Counted from the first letter of the stretch, positions 19,529 to 28,736 are shown. The stretch: 46,880 bases of DNA from Desulfurobacterium atlanticum (GCF_900188395.1 NZ_FZOB01000001.1:262101-308980), one strand, 5' to 3'. Notes: generated by a model not told the origin, from the sequence alone. A program made the numbers and translations.

Positions 19529-20209
19529 ATGCCAGATAAAAAGTACGTTTCAATTTTCCTTGAAGGAAGGAAGATAAAAGTTCCTGAAGGTTATACTGTT
19601 ATAGAAGCTTTATGGGATACAGGTCATGATATAAAAAGGGGAGTTGGATGCTTGTCAGGATTGTGTGGAGCCTGTGCCATTGCTTATCTTGAGCCTGGCG
19701 GTAAAAGAGTGAAGTTTGGACTTGGCTGTCAGACAATTGTTAAAGAAGGTATGAACATTACCGTAATGCCATTTTTCCCTTCTCGAACAGCGCAATATAA
19801 CATTTCTCAGATGGAAAGACCGATAGAAAAGCTTAAAGAGATATATCCTGAGCTTTATATGTGTCAGAGTTGTGGTTTCTGTTCTGTTGCCTGTCCTGAA
19901 TGGATTAATGTATCAAAAGTGATGTCGTTTCTAAAAAGTGGAGAGTATGAGAAAGCAACAGAGATGATGCTTGATTGTATTTTGTGCGGGTTATGTGCGT
20001 CTCGTTGTCCTCGCGGTATTGCTCCTCAGATTATTTCTCTTTTTGTTCAACGGGCTGTAGAGAAGGAACGACCTCTTCCAGAGAATTTAAAGAGAAGATT
20101 GGCAGAACTTGAAGATTTAAAGTATGAGGAGCTTTGGGCAGAGATATTTAAACTGGATGAGAACGGATTAAGAGAGTTTTGTGAAAAAGCACGAAAGGAG
20201 AAGGATTAA
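19529..20209 (+). CDS. frdB: fumarate reductase/succinate dehydrogenase-like iron-sulfur subunit
   Basis: Electron-transfer subunit of 226 residues. The N-terminal plant-type ferredoxin domain has [2Fe-2S] ligands Cys41, Cys46, Cys49 and Cys67. Two clusters follow: CxxCxxCxxxCP at Cys112-122 and again at Cys150-160. In classical SdhB/FrdB the last cluster is a [3Fe-4S]; both motifs here look like full [4Fe-4S] sites, as in thiol:fumarate-reductase-type subunits. It pairs with the flavoprotein encoded directly downstream (TAATG overlap). In an autotroph of this kind it could serve the reductive TCA cycle (inference). No membrane anchor subunit is adjacent, suggesting a soluble enzyme. Confidence 0.78.
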   Translation: MPDKKYVSIFLEGRKIKVPEGYTVIEALWDTGHDIKRGVGCLSGLCGACAIAYLEPGGKRVKFGLGCQTIVKEGMNITVMPFFPSRTAQYNISQMERPIEKLKEIYPELYMCQSCGFCSVACPEWINVSKVMSFLKSGEYEKATEMMLDCILCGLCASRCPRGIAPQIISLFVQRAVEKERPLPENLKRRLAELEDLKYEELWAEIFKLDENGLREFCEKARKEKD

Positions 20210-21804
20210 TGTATCCACAGCAACTAATTGAGAATATATCGTTACTTGAAAAAACACGAGATTTTAGATTAAACGAGAAACCGTCTTCTTTGCATGAGGA
20301 GGAGAAAAAAAGCTTACTTGAAACGTATCATCCAGATTTTAAATTGTCTGCTTTCAGAACTCTAAGGGTTGGAGTTAACAGAGGTGATAGAACTGTTCAT
20401 GAGATAGCTGATCTGCTTGAAGCATTCAGCAGTTTTGATTATAGAGAGATTGATTTTGAAAGTCCCGATATAGAAACGGATGTTCTCGTTTTAGGAGGTG
20501 GCGGTGCTGGTATAACAGCTGCTCTTTTTGCTGAGAGCACCGGTGCTAAAGTTGTTCTTGCAACAAAACTTCGTCTTGGAAACTCCAACACTATAATGGC
20601 TCTTGGTGGCATGCAGGCAAGTGTTGACGAAAACGACTCTCCTGTGAAGCATTTTGCCGATACTATGGTTGCCGGTCAATTTAAAGGCAGAAAGGAGCTT
20701 ATTAGGGTAATGGTGGATGACGGTCCAAGGATTGTTAAATGGCTTCTTGAACTTGGTGTTAATTTTGATAGAGATGAGAAGGGAAACCTTTTAACGAAAA
20801 AAGCAGGAGGGTCTTCAGCTCCAAGAATTCTTTCAATAGGAGACTACACCGGCCTTAACATTATAAAAATATTGAAAGATGAGATAAGAAACCGAGAAAA
20901 TGTAGAAATTCTTGAGTTTTCACCCGCTGTAGAGTTAACCACAAATGAGTTTGGAGAGTGTAATGGTGCTGTTCTTTTTGACCTTGAGAGGAAGCGCTTT
21001 TTCTTAGTAAAAGCAAAAGCGGTTGTTCTTGCGACCGGCGGTTCAGGAAGGCTTCATATTCAGGGATTTCAAACATCAAATAACTTTGGAGCCACAGGTG
21101 ATGCTATAGTTCTTGCTTATAGAGCTGGGGCAAAACTTGAAGGACTTGACTCTTTTCAATACCATCCGACAGGAATCGTCTATCCGGACCATATGGTTGG
21201 TGTTCTCGTAACTGAAGCTATAAGAAGTCTTGGGGCACATCTTGTTAACGGTAGAGGAGAGAGATTTATAAATGAACTTGAAACAAGAGACGTAGTTTCT
21301 GCTGCAATGATAAAAGAGTGTGAAGAGGGAAGGGGAGTAAAAACACCTTCAGGAAGGATAGGTGTATGGCTTGACACTCCTGTTCTGACACTAAAGTTCG
21401 GTAAAGGTTTTCTGATGAAAAACTTCCCTGCTCTTTATAGAATGTTTAAACGGGTCAAAATAGATATTGAGAAAAGGCCTTTGCTCGTTTATCCTACTCT
21501 TCACTATCAAAACGGTGGTGTTCTTATAGATGAAAAAGGAGAAACTACCGTGAAAAATCTTTTTGTTGCAGGAGAAGCTGCTGGTGGAATTCACGGCAGA
21601 AACAGATTGATGGGTAATTCTCTTCTTGATATCTTTGTTTTTGGAAGAAGAGCAGGTCTTGCAGCTGCCCGCAGAAAATATAAAGATGCTGGAAAACAGA
21701 CATTAAAACATGTGGATAGATACTACAATGAACTTAAAAATTTAAGAATAACAACCGTTGCAAAAACACCGAGAATATTCCAGGAATTTATAGTTGTTAA
21801 GTAG
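20209..21804 (+). CDS. frdA: fumarate reductase/succinate dehydrogenase-like flavoprotein subunit
   Basis: Flavoprotein of 531 residues, probably the catalytic partner of the iron-sulfur protein upstream. An unusual N-terminal extension of about 90 residues precedes the FAD-binding 'LVLGGGGAGITAAL'. Substrate and catalytic motifs of the family are present: 'FQYHPTGIV', 'GRGERFINE..TRDVVS', 'LHYQNGG' and 'GRNRLMGNSLLDIFVFGRRAG'. The stretch that normally holds the FAD-linking His (RSH(T/S)xxAxGG) reads 'RLGNSNTIMALGG', so the FAD is probably not covalently bound. L-aspartate oxidase is an alternative for this fold, but the adjacent Fe-S subunit favours fumarate reductase. The hairpin after the stop marks the operon end. 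Confidence 0.78.
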   Translation: MYPQQLIENISLLEKTRDFRLNEKPSSLHEEEKKSLLETYHPDFKLSAFRTLRVGVNRGDRTVHEIADLLEAFSSFDYREIDFESPDIETDVLVLGGGGAGITAALFAESTGAKVVLATKLRLGNSNTIMALGGMQASVDENDSPVKHFADTMVAGQFKGRKELIRVMVDDGPRIVKWLLELGVNFDRDEKGNLLTKKAGGSSAPRILSIGDYTGLNIIKILKDEIRNRENVEILEFSPAVELTTNEFGECNGAVLFDLERKRFFLVKAKAVVLATGGSGRLHIQGFQTSNNFGATGDAIVLAYRAGAKLEGLDSFQYHPTGIVYPDHMVGVLVTEAIRSLGAHLVNGRGERFINELETRDVVSAAMIKECEEGRGVKTPSGRIGVWLDTPVLTLKFGKGFLMKNFPALYRMFKRVKIDIEKRPLLVYPTLHYQNGGVLIDEKGETTVKNLFVAGEAAGGIHGRNRLMGNSLLDIFVFGRRAGLAAARRKYKDAGKQTLKHVDRYYNELKNLRITTVAKTPRIFQEFIVVK

Positions 21805-21830
21805 ATGCTTTGCCCTTTCGGGCAAAGCAT
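21805..21830. terminator. hairpin between convergent frdA-like gene and gatA
   Basis: A perfect 11-bp inverted repeat (ATGCTTTGCCC / GGGCAAAGCAT) with a TTTC loop starts right after the frdA-like stop and ends 8 bp before the gatA stop. No long U-tract follows on either strand, so it may act as a bidirectional RNA-end stabiliser as much as an intrinsic terminator. Confidence 0.7.
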
Positions 21831-21838
21831 TGTGGATA

Positions 21839-23302
21839 TTAAAACTTAGGTGTGTTGTTAATTTTCAACTCTTTTTCAAGCTTATACCCAACAGAGTAAA
21901 GAGTTTCTTCATCAAACGCTTTGCCTATTAACTGAACACCCACAGGAAGACCTTTGCTATCAAATCCGCATGGCATTGAAAGCCCTGGAAGACCGGCAAG
22001 ATTAACAGCAATTGTAAATATATCGGAAAGATACATTTTTATTGGGTCGTCTGTCTTTTCTCCTATCTTAAACGCTGTTGTAGGTGAAACGGGGGTAACT
22101 ATAAAATCAACTTTTTCAAAAGCGTTCTGAAAATCCTGATATATAAGAGTTCTAACCTTTTGAGCTTTTAAATAATAAGCATCGTAATATCCGGCACTTA
22201 AAGTGTATGTTCCTATCATTATTCTTCTTTTCACTTCATTTCCAAAACCTTCGGCTCTTGTTTTGCAGTACATATCTATAAGGTCGGTGTATTCTTTTGC
22301 CCTGTAAGTGTATCTCACACCGTCAAATCTACCGAGGTTTGAGGAAGCTTCAGCCGGAGCGATTATGTAGTAAGTTTCAACAGCATAAGATGTATGGGGA
22401 AGAGAAATCTCTTCCACTTCCACTCCCAACTTTTCAAGTGTTTTTGCAGCTTCCATAACTTTTTCTTTTACTTCCGGGTCAATACCTTCTATGAAGTACT
22501 CTTTTGGAAGACCTGCTTTTAGACCTTTAATTTCGTTATCAAGGGCTTCAAGGTAGTTTGGTACCGGAAGTTTTGCACTTGTTGCGTCTTTTGAATCAAG
22601 TCCAGAGATTATGTTAAGGAGAAAAGCGTTGTCTTCTATATTTTTTGTTATCGGTCCTATCTGGTCAAGAGAAGATGCGAAGGCGGTTAATCCGTATCTT
22701 GAAACTCTTCCGTAGGTTGGTTTCATTCCTACCACACCACACAGAGAACAGGGCTGTCTTATTGAACCGCCCGTGTCAGAGCCAAGGGATGCTAATGCAG
22801 AACGGGCTGCTACAGCAGCTGCAGAACCACCGGAGGAACCTCCTGGAACCCTTTCAAGATCCCACGGATTTCTCGTTACTCCAAAAAAGGAAGTTTCTGT
22901 TGAAGAACCCATGGCAAATTCATCAAGATTGTTTTTTCCTATAAAAATAGCACCTTTTTCACGGAGTTTTTTTATAACTGTTGCATCATACGGTGCAATG
23001 AAATCTTTAAGCATTTTTGAAGCACAGGTCATCTTTTGACCTTCAACAAGAATATTATCTTTTATTGAAAGTGGAATTCCAAAAAGATCTGGAATTTCTG
23101 TTTCAGAAAGCTTCTCAAGTTCTCTATCTTTTAACTTAGCAGCTTCTATGCTTTTTTCCTTTTCTACTGTTATGTAGGCGTTTAGTTTACTTTCGGTTTC
23201 TTCAATTCTTGAAAAAAGCTCTTCAGTTATTTCAGAAGGTTTAATCTCTTTCTTTGCTATGAGAGAGGAAAGTTCTTTTAGCGATTTATTTATCAACTCC
23301 AT
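21839..23302 (-). CDS. gatA: GatA: aspartyl/glutamyl-tRNA amidotransferase subunit A
   Basis: Glutaminase subunit of the GatCAB complex that converts mischarged Glu-tRNA(Gln) or Asp-tRNA(Asn), 487 residues. The amidase signature is intact: catalytic Lys in 'PLSIKDNI', and the serines in '[14 protein letters not shown]' and '[10 protein letters not shown]'. Length and motifs are typical. GGAGG lies before the ATG. gatC is directly upstream, separated by 12 bp; gatB is not in the window. Confidence 0.97.
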   Translation of the reverse strand: MELINKSLKELSSLIAKKEIKPSEITEELFSRIEETESKLNAYITVEKEKSIEAAKLKDRELEKLSETEIPDLFGIPLSIKDNILVEGQKMTCASKMLKDFIAPYDATVIKKLREKGAIFIGKNNLDEFAMGSSTETSFFGVTRNPWDLERVPGGSSGGSAAAVAARSALASLGSDTGGSIRQPCSLCGVVGMKPTYGRVSRYGLTAFASSLDQIGPITKNIEDNAFLLNIISGLDSKDATSAKLPVPNYLEALDNEIKGLKAGLPKEYFIEGIDPEVKEKVMEAAKTLEKLGVEVEEISLPHTSYAVETYYIIAPAEASSNLGRFDGVRYTYRAKEYTDLIDMYCKTRAEGFGNEVKRRIMIGTYTLSAGYYDAYYLKAQKVRTLIYQDFQNAFEKVDFIVTPVSPTTAFKIGEKTDDPIKMYLSDIFTIAVNLAGLPGLSMPCGFDSKGLPVGVQLIGKAFDEETLYSVGYKLEKELKINNTPKF

Positions 23303-23314
23303 TGTTTGCCTCCG

Positions 23315-23605
23315 TTATTTTTTAATAACTTTAGGAACTATAAAATGCTTTCCGTCCGTTTCAGGTGCATTGAGGAAAGTTTTTTCATAAGGAAAACTCA
23401 CTCCTGGAACATCTTCCCTTAAAACATTTTCAGGTGGAATAATCTGAAATTTCGGATCAATCCCTTCAGTATCAAGCTCATTTAGCTTTTCCACAAAGTT
23501 TAAAATATCACTCAACTGCTCCTGAAACATTTCAACTTCATCTTCAGTTAATGACAGTCTTGAGAGAAGGGCTATATGTTTTACCTGTTCTTTTGAAAGT
23601 TTCAT
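23315..23605 (-). CDS. gatC: GatC: aspartyl/glutamyl-tRNA amidotransferase subunit C
   Basis: Small stabilising subunit of GatCAB, 96 residues. It starts 'MKLSKEQVKHIALLSRLSL' and ends with the conserved pattern '…NAPETDGKHFIVPKVI'. It lies between a small cREC gene and gatA on the minus strand. Confidence 0.95.
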   Translation of the reverse strand: MKLSKEQVKHIALLSRLSLTEDEVEMFQEQLSDILNFVEKLNELDTEGIDPKFQIIPPENVLREDVPGVSFPYEKTFLNAPETDGKHFIVPKVIKK

Positions 23606-23664
23606 CTATCTTCTCCTTTTTCCTGATTTATCAGTCTAATTATACTCCTATTTTTAGGTTTAAT

Positions 23665-23982
23665 TTAAGAGCTTCGGAGAAATGCTTTTATGATTTTTAT
23701 CGTTTCCTCTATTCTCCTTCTACCTTCTATGCTGGAGGAATGGCACTTAAGTTCTATATTCTTCTTTAATCTTATTTTTCCTGTTAACACCATCTCTTCA
23801 AGCCAGTTTATAAAATCTTCTCCATTTCCCCCGAATTTGTCGTAAATTCCCATATCATAATCTATATCAATGGCTTCAATTCTATCCTGATACTTTTTAA
23901 CAAACTTTTTCAGGTCATCCACAGTTCTTACAAGTTTGTACCCCGGTGGTGGTAGTCTGTTGTCGTCAAGGTAGAGTTTCAT
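23665..23982 (-). CDS. small receiver-like (cREC, cyclic-phosphate processing) domain protein
   Basis: A 105-residue protein starting 'MKLYLDDNRLPPPGY', with 'IDIDYDMG' in the middle and 'CHSSS' near the C-terminus. This pattern matches my memory of the cREC receiver-like domain, which retains Asp pairs resembling a response-regulator pocket and is proposed to handle cyclic phosphates. Function here is unknown. It is the first gene of the run into gatC-gatA. It also borders the divergent CRISPR island, so a link to cyclic-nucleotide signalling is conceivable but unsupported. Confidence 0.6.
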   Translation of the reverse strand: MKLYLDDNRLPPPGYKLVRTVDDLKKFVKKYQDRIEAIDIDYDMGIYDKFGGNGEDFINWLEEMVLTGKIRLKKNIELKCHSSSIEGRRRIEETIKIIKAFLRSS

Positions 23983-24169
23983 GATTTACACCTTTGATTA
24001 TGCTTTTAAATTTTCGTAATTTTAAAAATCTGTCCTTATAGATACAATATAAATTATGTCAGAATAAACGTATAAGTTTCGTTTACTTATAAAGAGAAGA
24101 AGTTTTGTTAAAATAACACTAAATAGGGGAATTTTTAAATTTTAGATGAATTTTAATTTGGAGGTAGCT
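23983..24169 (+). promoter_or_regulatory. upstream region of the CRISPR island with an operator-like dyad
   Basis: An AT-rich gap of 187 bp separates the divergent cREC gene and the first gene of the type III island. It contains a perfect 7-bp inverted repeat, TATAAGT at 24071-24077 and ACTTATA at 24085-24091, about 80 bp before the first start codon. This is a candidate operator. No strong consensus promoter can be fixed; TTGATT (near 23994) with TAATTT 17 bases later is a weak candidate. Confidence 0.35.
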
Positions 24170-25027
24170 ATGGAGGCAATTTCCTTAAAAACAGTACTTG
24201 AAAATTATAGGAAAACGAAAGATGAGGTTCTTACAAGTTTGAGAAAAGCTCTTAATGGTGATGGTAATGTTAATAAAGTTGCTGAAACATTTTCCGTTGG
24301 AGATTTATTTTCTTTTGGAAAATTTCTGGGAATGATTGTTGATGAAGGAGAAAATTGTTATTGGTGTTGTAAAGTTTCAGAATTTATAGAAATGGTCGGT
24401 CCTTATGACGTTATTGTTAACATTGGCAGTAAGAGATTTATAGTGGAAACTTCAAATGCTTTTATCGTGCCTAAAAGTTTAATGGGCAAAGCGTTCAAAG
24501 CAGGAACTCTAAGTGAAACTGACTTTGATTTTGTAATCAAAGCTTATGACGGAGAGAAAATTTCTTCTCATAAAACGGGAGAAGAATTTGTCCCTGATGA
24601 TTTAAGGTTTTTATTTCTAAAAGAGGAAGGGGATTTAGTAAGAAAATTTGCTAAACTTGCTGGGAAAACCCTCTTTTCTTCTACAGAAAAACTTCAGACA
24701 AGTGATAAAGAAGAAAACAATTGTATAATTCTTTCCTTCATTCCTGAAGATGTTTTTGAAATAGTTGCTGCTGATACTGAAAATAAGGTGGAGTATGCAG
24801 ATGACTTTGTCCTTTTAAGAGAAGGAGAGGGAATTAAAATTTTTCCGTCTAAAAAATTTGTAGGAAAAAGAGGAATGATTAGAATATTTGGTAAAGAAAA
24901 ATTTTATGAATCTGTGCCCGGGGAGATAATTTTGAAATCTAAGGATGAAAAATTGTCATCTGTTCCCCTTTCTATTTTGGTTGGAAAAATAAAAATAGAA
25001 AGGGAAAGTGATAAAGATGAAGTTTGA
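24170..25027 (+). CDS. MazF-like protein, candidate CalpT-type substrate of the SAVED-Lon protease
   Basis: A protein of 285 residues. The N-terminal two-thirds look like a divergent MazF/PemK-type domain: 'GDLFSFGKFLGMIVDE', 'YWCCKVSEF', 'YDVIVNIGSKRFIVETSN' and 'KAGTLSETDF'. A low-complexity linker near residue 185 ('QTSDKEENN') leads to a separate ~100-residue beta-rich C-terminal domain. Size, order and position directly before a Lon-SAVED gene match CalpT, which the protease CalpL cuts between a large and a small fragment after cA4 sensing. I infer the CalpT assignment; MazF similarity is by eye. The start is the ATG at 24170 (GGAGG five bases upstream), not the in-frame ATG at 24146. 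It is the first gene of the island. Confidence 0.55.
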   Translation: MEAISLKTVLENYRKTKDEVLTSLRKALNGDGNVNKVAETFSVGDLFSFGKFLGMIVDEGENCYWCCKVSEFIEMVGPYDVIVNIGSKRFIVETSNAFIVPKSLMGKAFKAGTLSETDFDFVIKAYDGEKISSHKTGEEFVPDDLRFLFLKEEGDLVRKFAKLAGKTLFSSTEKLQTSDKEENNCIILSFIPEDVFEIVAADTENKVEYADDFVLLREGEGIKIFPSKKFVGKRGMIRIFGKEKFYESVPGEIILKSKDEKLSSVPLSILVGKIKIERESDKDEV

Positions 25028-26537
25028 TGAATATCCTGTTGATATTGTTATTGAATTTGTTAGAGAAGGGAGAACTATTCCTTTTGAGGAGAATGAAGAA
25101 TATATCAGAGAAATCTTTTTAGGTGAATCAGTCACTGATAAACATTTCTTTCTGCAGAATCTTTTGTTGTTTAGACTTTTAGATGAAATACCTATAAGTG
25201 AAATTGAAAAAGTTATGGCTATGGAAATTGTTGATGTTAAACATTTTGAGTTTCCTGCAATTTCTGTTTCAAACAAACAAAACGATTGTGTGTTGAGGGG
25301 GAAGATCGTTTATACCAGTAAACCACCGAAAAGAAACAGTTTTTTAGTTGACAATAATGTGATTCGGGCGTGTAAAACTTTCAAAAGTTTGTTTAATACG
25401 AAAAATTTTATTTTAGTGTTTGATGGTAGAGAATTTACAGGGACGTCATTTATGCTCTCTGTTGTTGTAGCTCACTTCTTTTCTCAAAAGTTATTTGAGT
25501 ATTTTATGTTTACAGGAGAAGTTCTTCCTTCAGGAAAAATAAACAAAGTGGACTCTATTCTGGAGAAAAAGAAACTTGCACAAAGGTATGGAAAAAAACT
25601 TATATCACCTGAAGACGTTTCTTCTATTGAGGAAGTTGATTTCTGGCTTAACGAAAGCAAACCTCTTCCTGTTCCTTTTTCTGTGATGATAAAGAAAAAT
25701 AATGATGGTTTAAAGCTTCTTGAGAGTGCGATAAAAGAAAGGGAGCCTTTGTTTTCTCTAAAAAATTTGGAGGTTTTTTTTGAGATAAAGCGCGAAGATA
25801 TTTCCATACTGCATTCTGGGTTTTTGTCGGAAAATTATCAGGAGTGGCTGGCTTTTGTTCACAGAATAAGGGAGCAACTTAGGAAGCTTTTTTCTAATGA
25901 GAAGCTGGTAGAGCTAAAAAAACCTGTTATAAACTTAATATGTTCAGAATCCATTATAAGTTTTGTAATTGGAGTGCTTGTTGGTACCAAGAAGAGAGTA
26001 GTTTTTCATTCATATAACCGTGGCGATAACGTTTATGTTCCTTCAATGGAAACAGATGATAGTTTAAGAAGTTTGGATTTTCCAGGGGCTGAATTTTGTG
26101 GAGAGTTGATAGATTACGAATATTTTATATCAGATAAAAATAAAAATGTTCTTCCAGTAATTATTGATATGGCACCGACAACGAGAATAGAGTATGATGT
26201 AAAAGAATTTTTAAAGAAAAATAGGATTGAAAATTTCATCGTTATAAAAATAGATAGAGACAAAATTAAGAACTACATTCCTGAAGATACAAATATACGG
26301 AAAAAATTAGTAAAAGAAATTTATAATTTGTTAAATTGCCAGACTTTTAAGAAATTTTCAAAGTTATGGTTTTTTATGAATCTTCCTGTGGATATAGCTT
26401 TCGGACTTGGAAGCACTTTTCAGGATACAAGGATGATTTCACTATTTAAATTTTTTCCAGGAAAGAAAGATAAATATGTAGAGGTTTTAAATGTTTCTCC
26501 TGGACCTTCCCCTGGTGGTGTTAAAAGTATTTTTTAG
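25008..26537 (+). CDS. calpL: Lon protease-SAVED fusion (CalpL-like cyclic-oligoadenylate-activated protease)
   Basis: A protein of 509 residues in three parts. A helical N-terminus (about 1-95) precedes a Lon-like S16 protease domain (about 95-215), which has 'FTGTSFML' with candidate nucleophile Ser147. It also has 'FTGEVLPSGKI', aligning with the Lon 'TGEI…G' strand, and Lys187-189, about 41 residues after the Ser, as the candidate general base. The C-terminal SAVED-type sensor (about 290-505) has 'INLICSESIISFVIGVLVG' and 'LWFFMNLPVDIAFGLGSTF'. This is the CalpL architecture, in which cA4 binding to SAVED oligomerises and activates the protease. It overlaps the MazF-like gene by 20 nt. 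The start may instead be the ATG at 25017. Confidence 0.75.
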   Translation: MIKMKFDEYPVDIVIEFVREGRTIPFEENEEYIREIFLGESVTDKHFFLQNLLLFRLLDEIPISEIEKVMAMEIVDVKHFEFPAISVSNKQNDCVLRGKIVYTSKPPKRNSFLVDNNVIRACKTFKSLFNTKNFILVFDGREFTGTSFMLSVVVAHFFSQKLFEYFMFTGEVLPSGKINKVDSILEKKKLAQRYGKKLISPEDVSSIEEVDFWLNESKPLPVPFSVMIKKNNDGLKLLESAIKEREPLFSLKNLEVFFEIKREDISILHSGFLSENYQEWLAFVHRIREQLRKLFSNEKLVELKKPVINLICSESIISFVIGVLVGTKKRVVFHSYNRGDNVYVPSMETDDSLRSLDFPGAEFCGELIDYEYFISDKNKNVLPVIIDMAPTTRIEYDVKEFLKKNRIENFIVIKIDRDKIKNYIPEDTNIRKKLVKEIYNLLNCQTFKKFSKLWFFMNLPVDIAFGLGSTFQDTRMISLFKFFPGKKDKYVEVLNVSPGPSPGGVKSIF

Positions 26538-26594
26538 TTGTTACTTTTTTAAAAATTTTGTAAAATTGGAAAAATTCGTTTGGGGGGATTGAGT

Positions 26595-28283
26595 GTGGAG
26601 TCTTACCTTCTCAAAGGAGATATCAATGGAATACAAAATTTTATCTATTCTGTAAAAGAAGGAAAGGGAGGTGTTGCAAAAACGTTAAGAGCAAGAAGTT
26701 TCTTTATTACAACAATTCCCTCTTACATAGCATACTTTTTAAAAGAAAAGCAACATCTTGAGGTTGAAGTTTGTCTTGATGGTGGTGGTGGTTTTATATT
26801 CAAAGTTTCGGGAGAAAATGTTGAAAGTGCATTAAAAGAACTTAAACAAAAAGTGGAAGCAGTTTTTATTGAGAAATTTTCTGGAGAGTTAGGAATTACT
26901 ATTGAGTGGTTGCCTTCTGGGAAGGGAAATTTTTCAGACCTTCATGAAGTTACGTTGAAAGCTAAAAAAAGGAAATTTTCCACCTATTTTGAGAGCGTTA
27001 AGAATCCAATTTTCCTTGAAGATAAAGGAAAAGTTAAATGTGAGGTTTGCGATATTTACTTTACAGATTCAGATGATGGTATATGTAAACTTTGTAAAGA
27101 GTTTATGGAAGTCGGGACAAAACTTCCATCAAAAAAATTCTGGAAGATTACAGATAAAAAAGAAGGAAGAGCGTTTTTCTCTATTAAAGAATTTGGATGG
27201 CTTATTTTTCCAAAAAATGGAGGGCATGAAGCATTCCGGAAGGAGAGTTATAGAGACAGTAAATGCAAAAAATACAGCAATGCTCCTAAAAAATTTGAGA
27301 TAGTTGTACCTGTTATTTCAAGAGATTTAACACAAGAGGATATTAAAAAGTATTCCCTATCAGAGGAGCTTGAAAATCTAAAAGAACATCAAATCGCACC
27401 TTTTGAGATAATAGCCTATCACAGTGAAGGAGATAAAAAACTTGGTTATTTGATGATGGATGTTGATAACCTTGGGTTACTTTTCGGTCAGTTGGATGAT
27501 GTTGGCAAACAGCAAAAGCTTAGCTCTATAATAGATATGTTTTTCTCTGAAAAAATTCCGGAGATAGCAAAAGCAGAAAAGTTCGTTCCTGAAAACTCTG
27601 ATCTTCTAAAAGAAACTCTTATCTACCTTCTATATTCAGGAGGAGATGACCTGTTTGCAATAGCACCGTGGAACGTTCTTATAGATTTTGCTGTGTGTGT
27701 GAGAGAGAAATTCAAAAGTTATATATCAGAATCACTTAAAGGGAAGGATTTACTTGGTAATGATACAAAAAAAGATTCTTACGAATTGATAACTGTTTCA
27801 GCAGGAATTTATATAAGTAAACCGAAATTTAATATAAGAGCAGCTGCAGAAAAATGTAAAGATGCAGAGTACAGAGCAAAAACTGTTACCTCTTTCAGCA
27901 AAAAGAAAGAGAAATCATACTCTAAAGATGCTGTTTGTGTGTTTGATGTTGTTGTTCATTGGGATGATATAAATGATTTGTTGTCGGTTTCCAGAGATCT
28001 GATTTCCTACATTGAAAGTGGAAAGTTATCCCGCGGTTTTGTCTATAAGTTACACTCTCTTTATAAGGAAAAGATTGAAAATCCGGTAAATTCTGGAAAA
28101 AGACCTGATTTAAGTTTTTATCCTCTTATCTATTATTTTGTGGGAAGAAATATAGAAGATGATGAAGTTAGAAATTTTGTTACTGAAAAAGTAATTAAAG
28201 AAGCGGAGGATTTTGAAAACATTGAAAATAATAAACTTAAGTTTATAACAAACTATGTGCTTCTTGCTACAAGGAGGTTATAA
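26595..28283 (+). CDS. cas10: Cas10/Csm1, HD-less, with intact cyclase motif
   Basis: Large subunit of the type III-A Csm complex, 562 residues; it synthesises cyclic oligoadenylates when target RNA binds. It begins directly with Palm 1 ('DINGIQNFIY', then 'DGGGGFIFK'). A CxxC…CxxC zinc finger sits near residues 149-170 ('CEVC', 'CKLC'). Palm 2 carries the cyclase motif G349-G350-D351-D352 ('LYSGGDDLFAIAP'), and a helical D4 domain ends the protein. The N-terminal HD nuclease domain of ordinary Csm1 is absent; the upstream 57 bp contain no coding sequence for it. The start is a GTG with GGGGGGA six bases upstream; TTG at 26589 and 26580 are alternatives. Confidence 0.93.
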   Translation: MESYLLKGDINGIQNFIYSVKEGKGGVAKTLRARSFFITTIPSYIAYFLKEKQHLEVEVCLDGGGGFIFKVSGENVESALKELKQKVEAVFIEKFSGELGITIEWLPSGKGNFSDLHEVTLKAKKRKFSTYFESVKNPIFLEDKGKVKCEVCDIYFTDSDDGICKLCKEFMEVGTKLPSKKFWKITDKKEGRAFFSIKEFGWLIFPKNGGHEAFRKESYRDSKCKKYSNAPKKFEIVVPVISRDLTQEDIKKYSLSEELENLKEHQIAPFEIIAYHSEGDKKLGYLMMDVDNLGLLFGQLDDVGKQQKLSSIIDMFFSEKIPEIAKAEKFVPENSDLLKETLIYLLYSGGDDLFAIAPWNVLIDFAVCVREKFKSYISESLKGKDLLGNDTKKDSYELITVSAGIYISKPKFNIRAAAEKCKDAEYRAKTVTSFSKKKEKSYSKDAVCVFDVVVHWDDINDLLSVSRDLISYIESGKLSRGFVYKLHSLYKEKIENPVNSGKRPDLSFYPLIYYFVGRNIEDDEVRNFVTEKVIKEAEDFENIENNKLKFITNYVLLATRRL

Positions 28284-28714
28284 TGAGTAGGAAAAATCAG
28301 CAGTCGGAAAAAAATTTGCTAAAAGAAATTAATCGCAAATTGTCAGCTGTTGAATCTATTTCTGATGTTTTTAAAGAAAGCGACATATATAAACCTGAAG
28401 GTAAGCTTTTTAAAATTCTTGAACAAAACAAAAATGCGTTTAAAACCACTCAACTAAGAAAGATTTTTTCCGAAATAAAAATGATAGAGATGGAAATAGA
28501 AAGGAAAAAAGAGTTAACGCAGGAGGTAAAGAAAAGAATCTTTCGTCTTTACCCAAAACTTGCTTACTCAAAAGCTCGCGACTTAATCAAAGAAGACTTT
28601 TACCAATTCTTTATCCTTTTACTTGAAAAAATGGAGAAAAACAAAGAAGAAGCTTTAAAAGTATGTGATGTTTTTACCTCTATTGTTGCCTTCAAAAAAT
28701 ATTTAGAATCATGA
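28283..28714 (+). CDS. csm2: Csm2: small subunit of the type III-A complex
   Basis: All-helical small subunit that stacks along the crRNA-target duplex, 143 residues. The family pattern is visible as 'FKTTQLRKIFSEIK' and 'LYPKLAYSKARDLI'. The start overlaps the cas10 stop (TAATG), with AAGGAGG upstream. The presence of Csm2 rather than Cmr5 identifies the system as III-A. Confidence 0.9.
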   Translation: MSRKNQQSEKNLLKEINRKLSAVESISDVFKESDIYKPEGKLFKILEQNKNAFKTTQLRKIFSEIKMIEMEIERKKELTQEVKKRIFRLYPKLAYSKARDLIKEDFYQFFILLLEKMEKNKEEALKVCDVFTSIVAFKKYLES

Positions 28715-28736
28715 AACTTTGAAGTGGGAGGATGAA

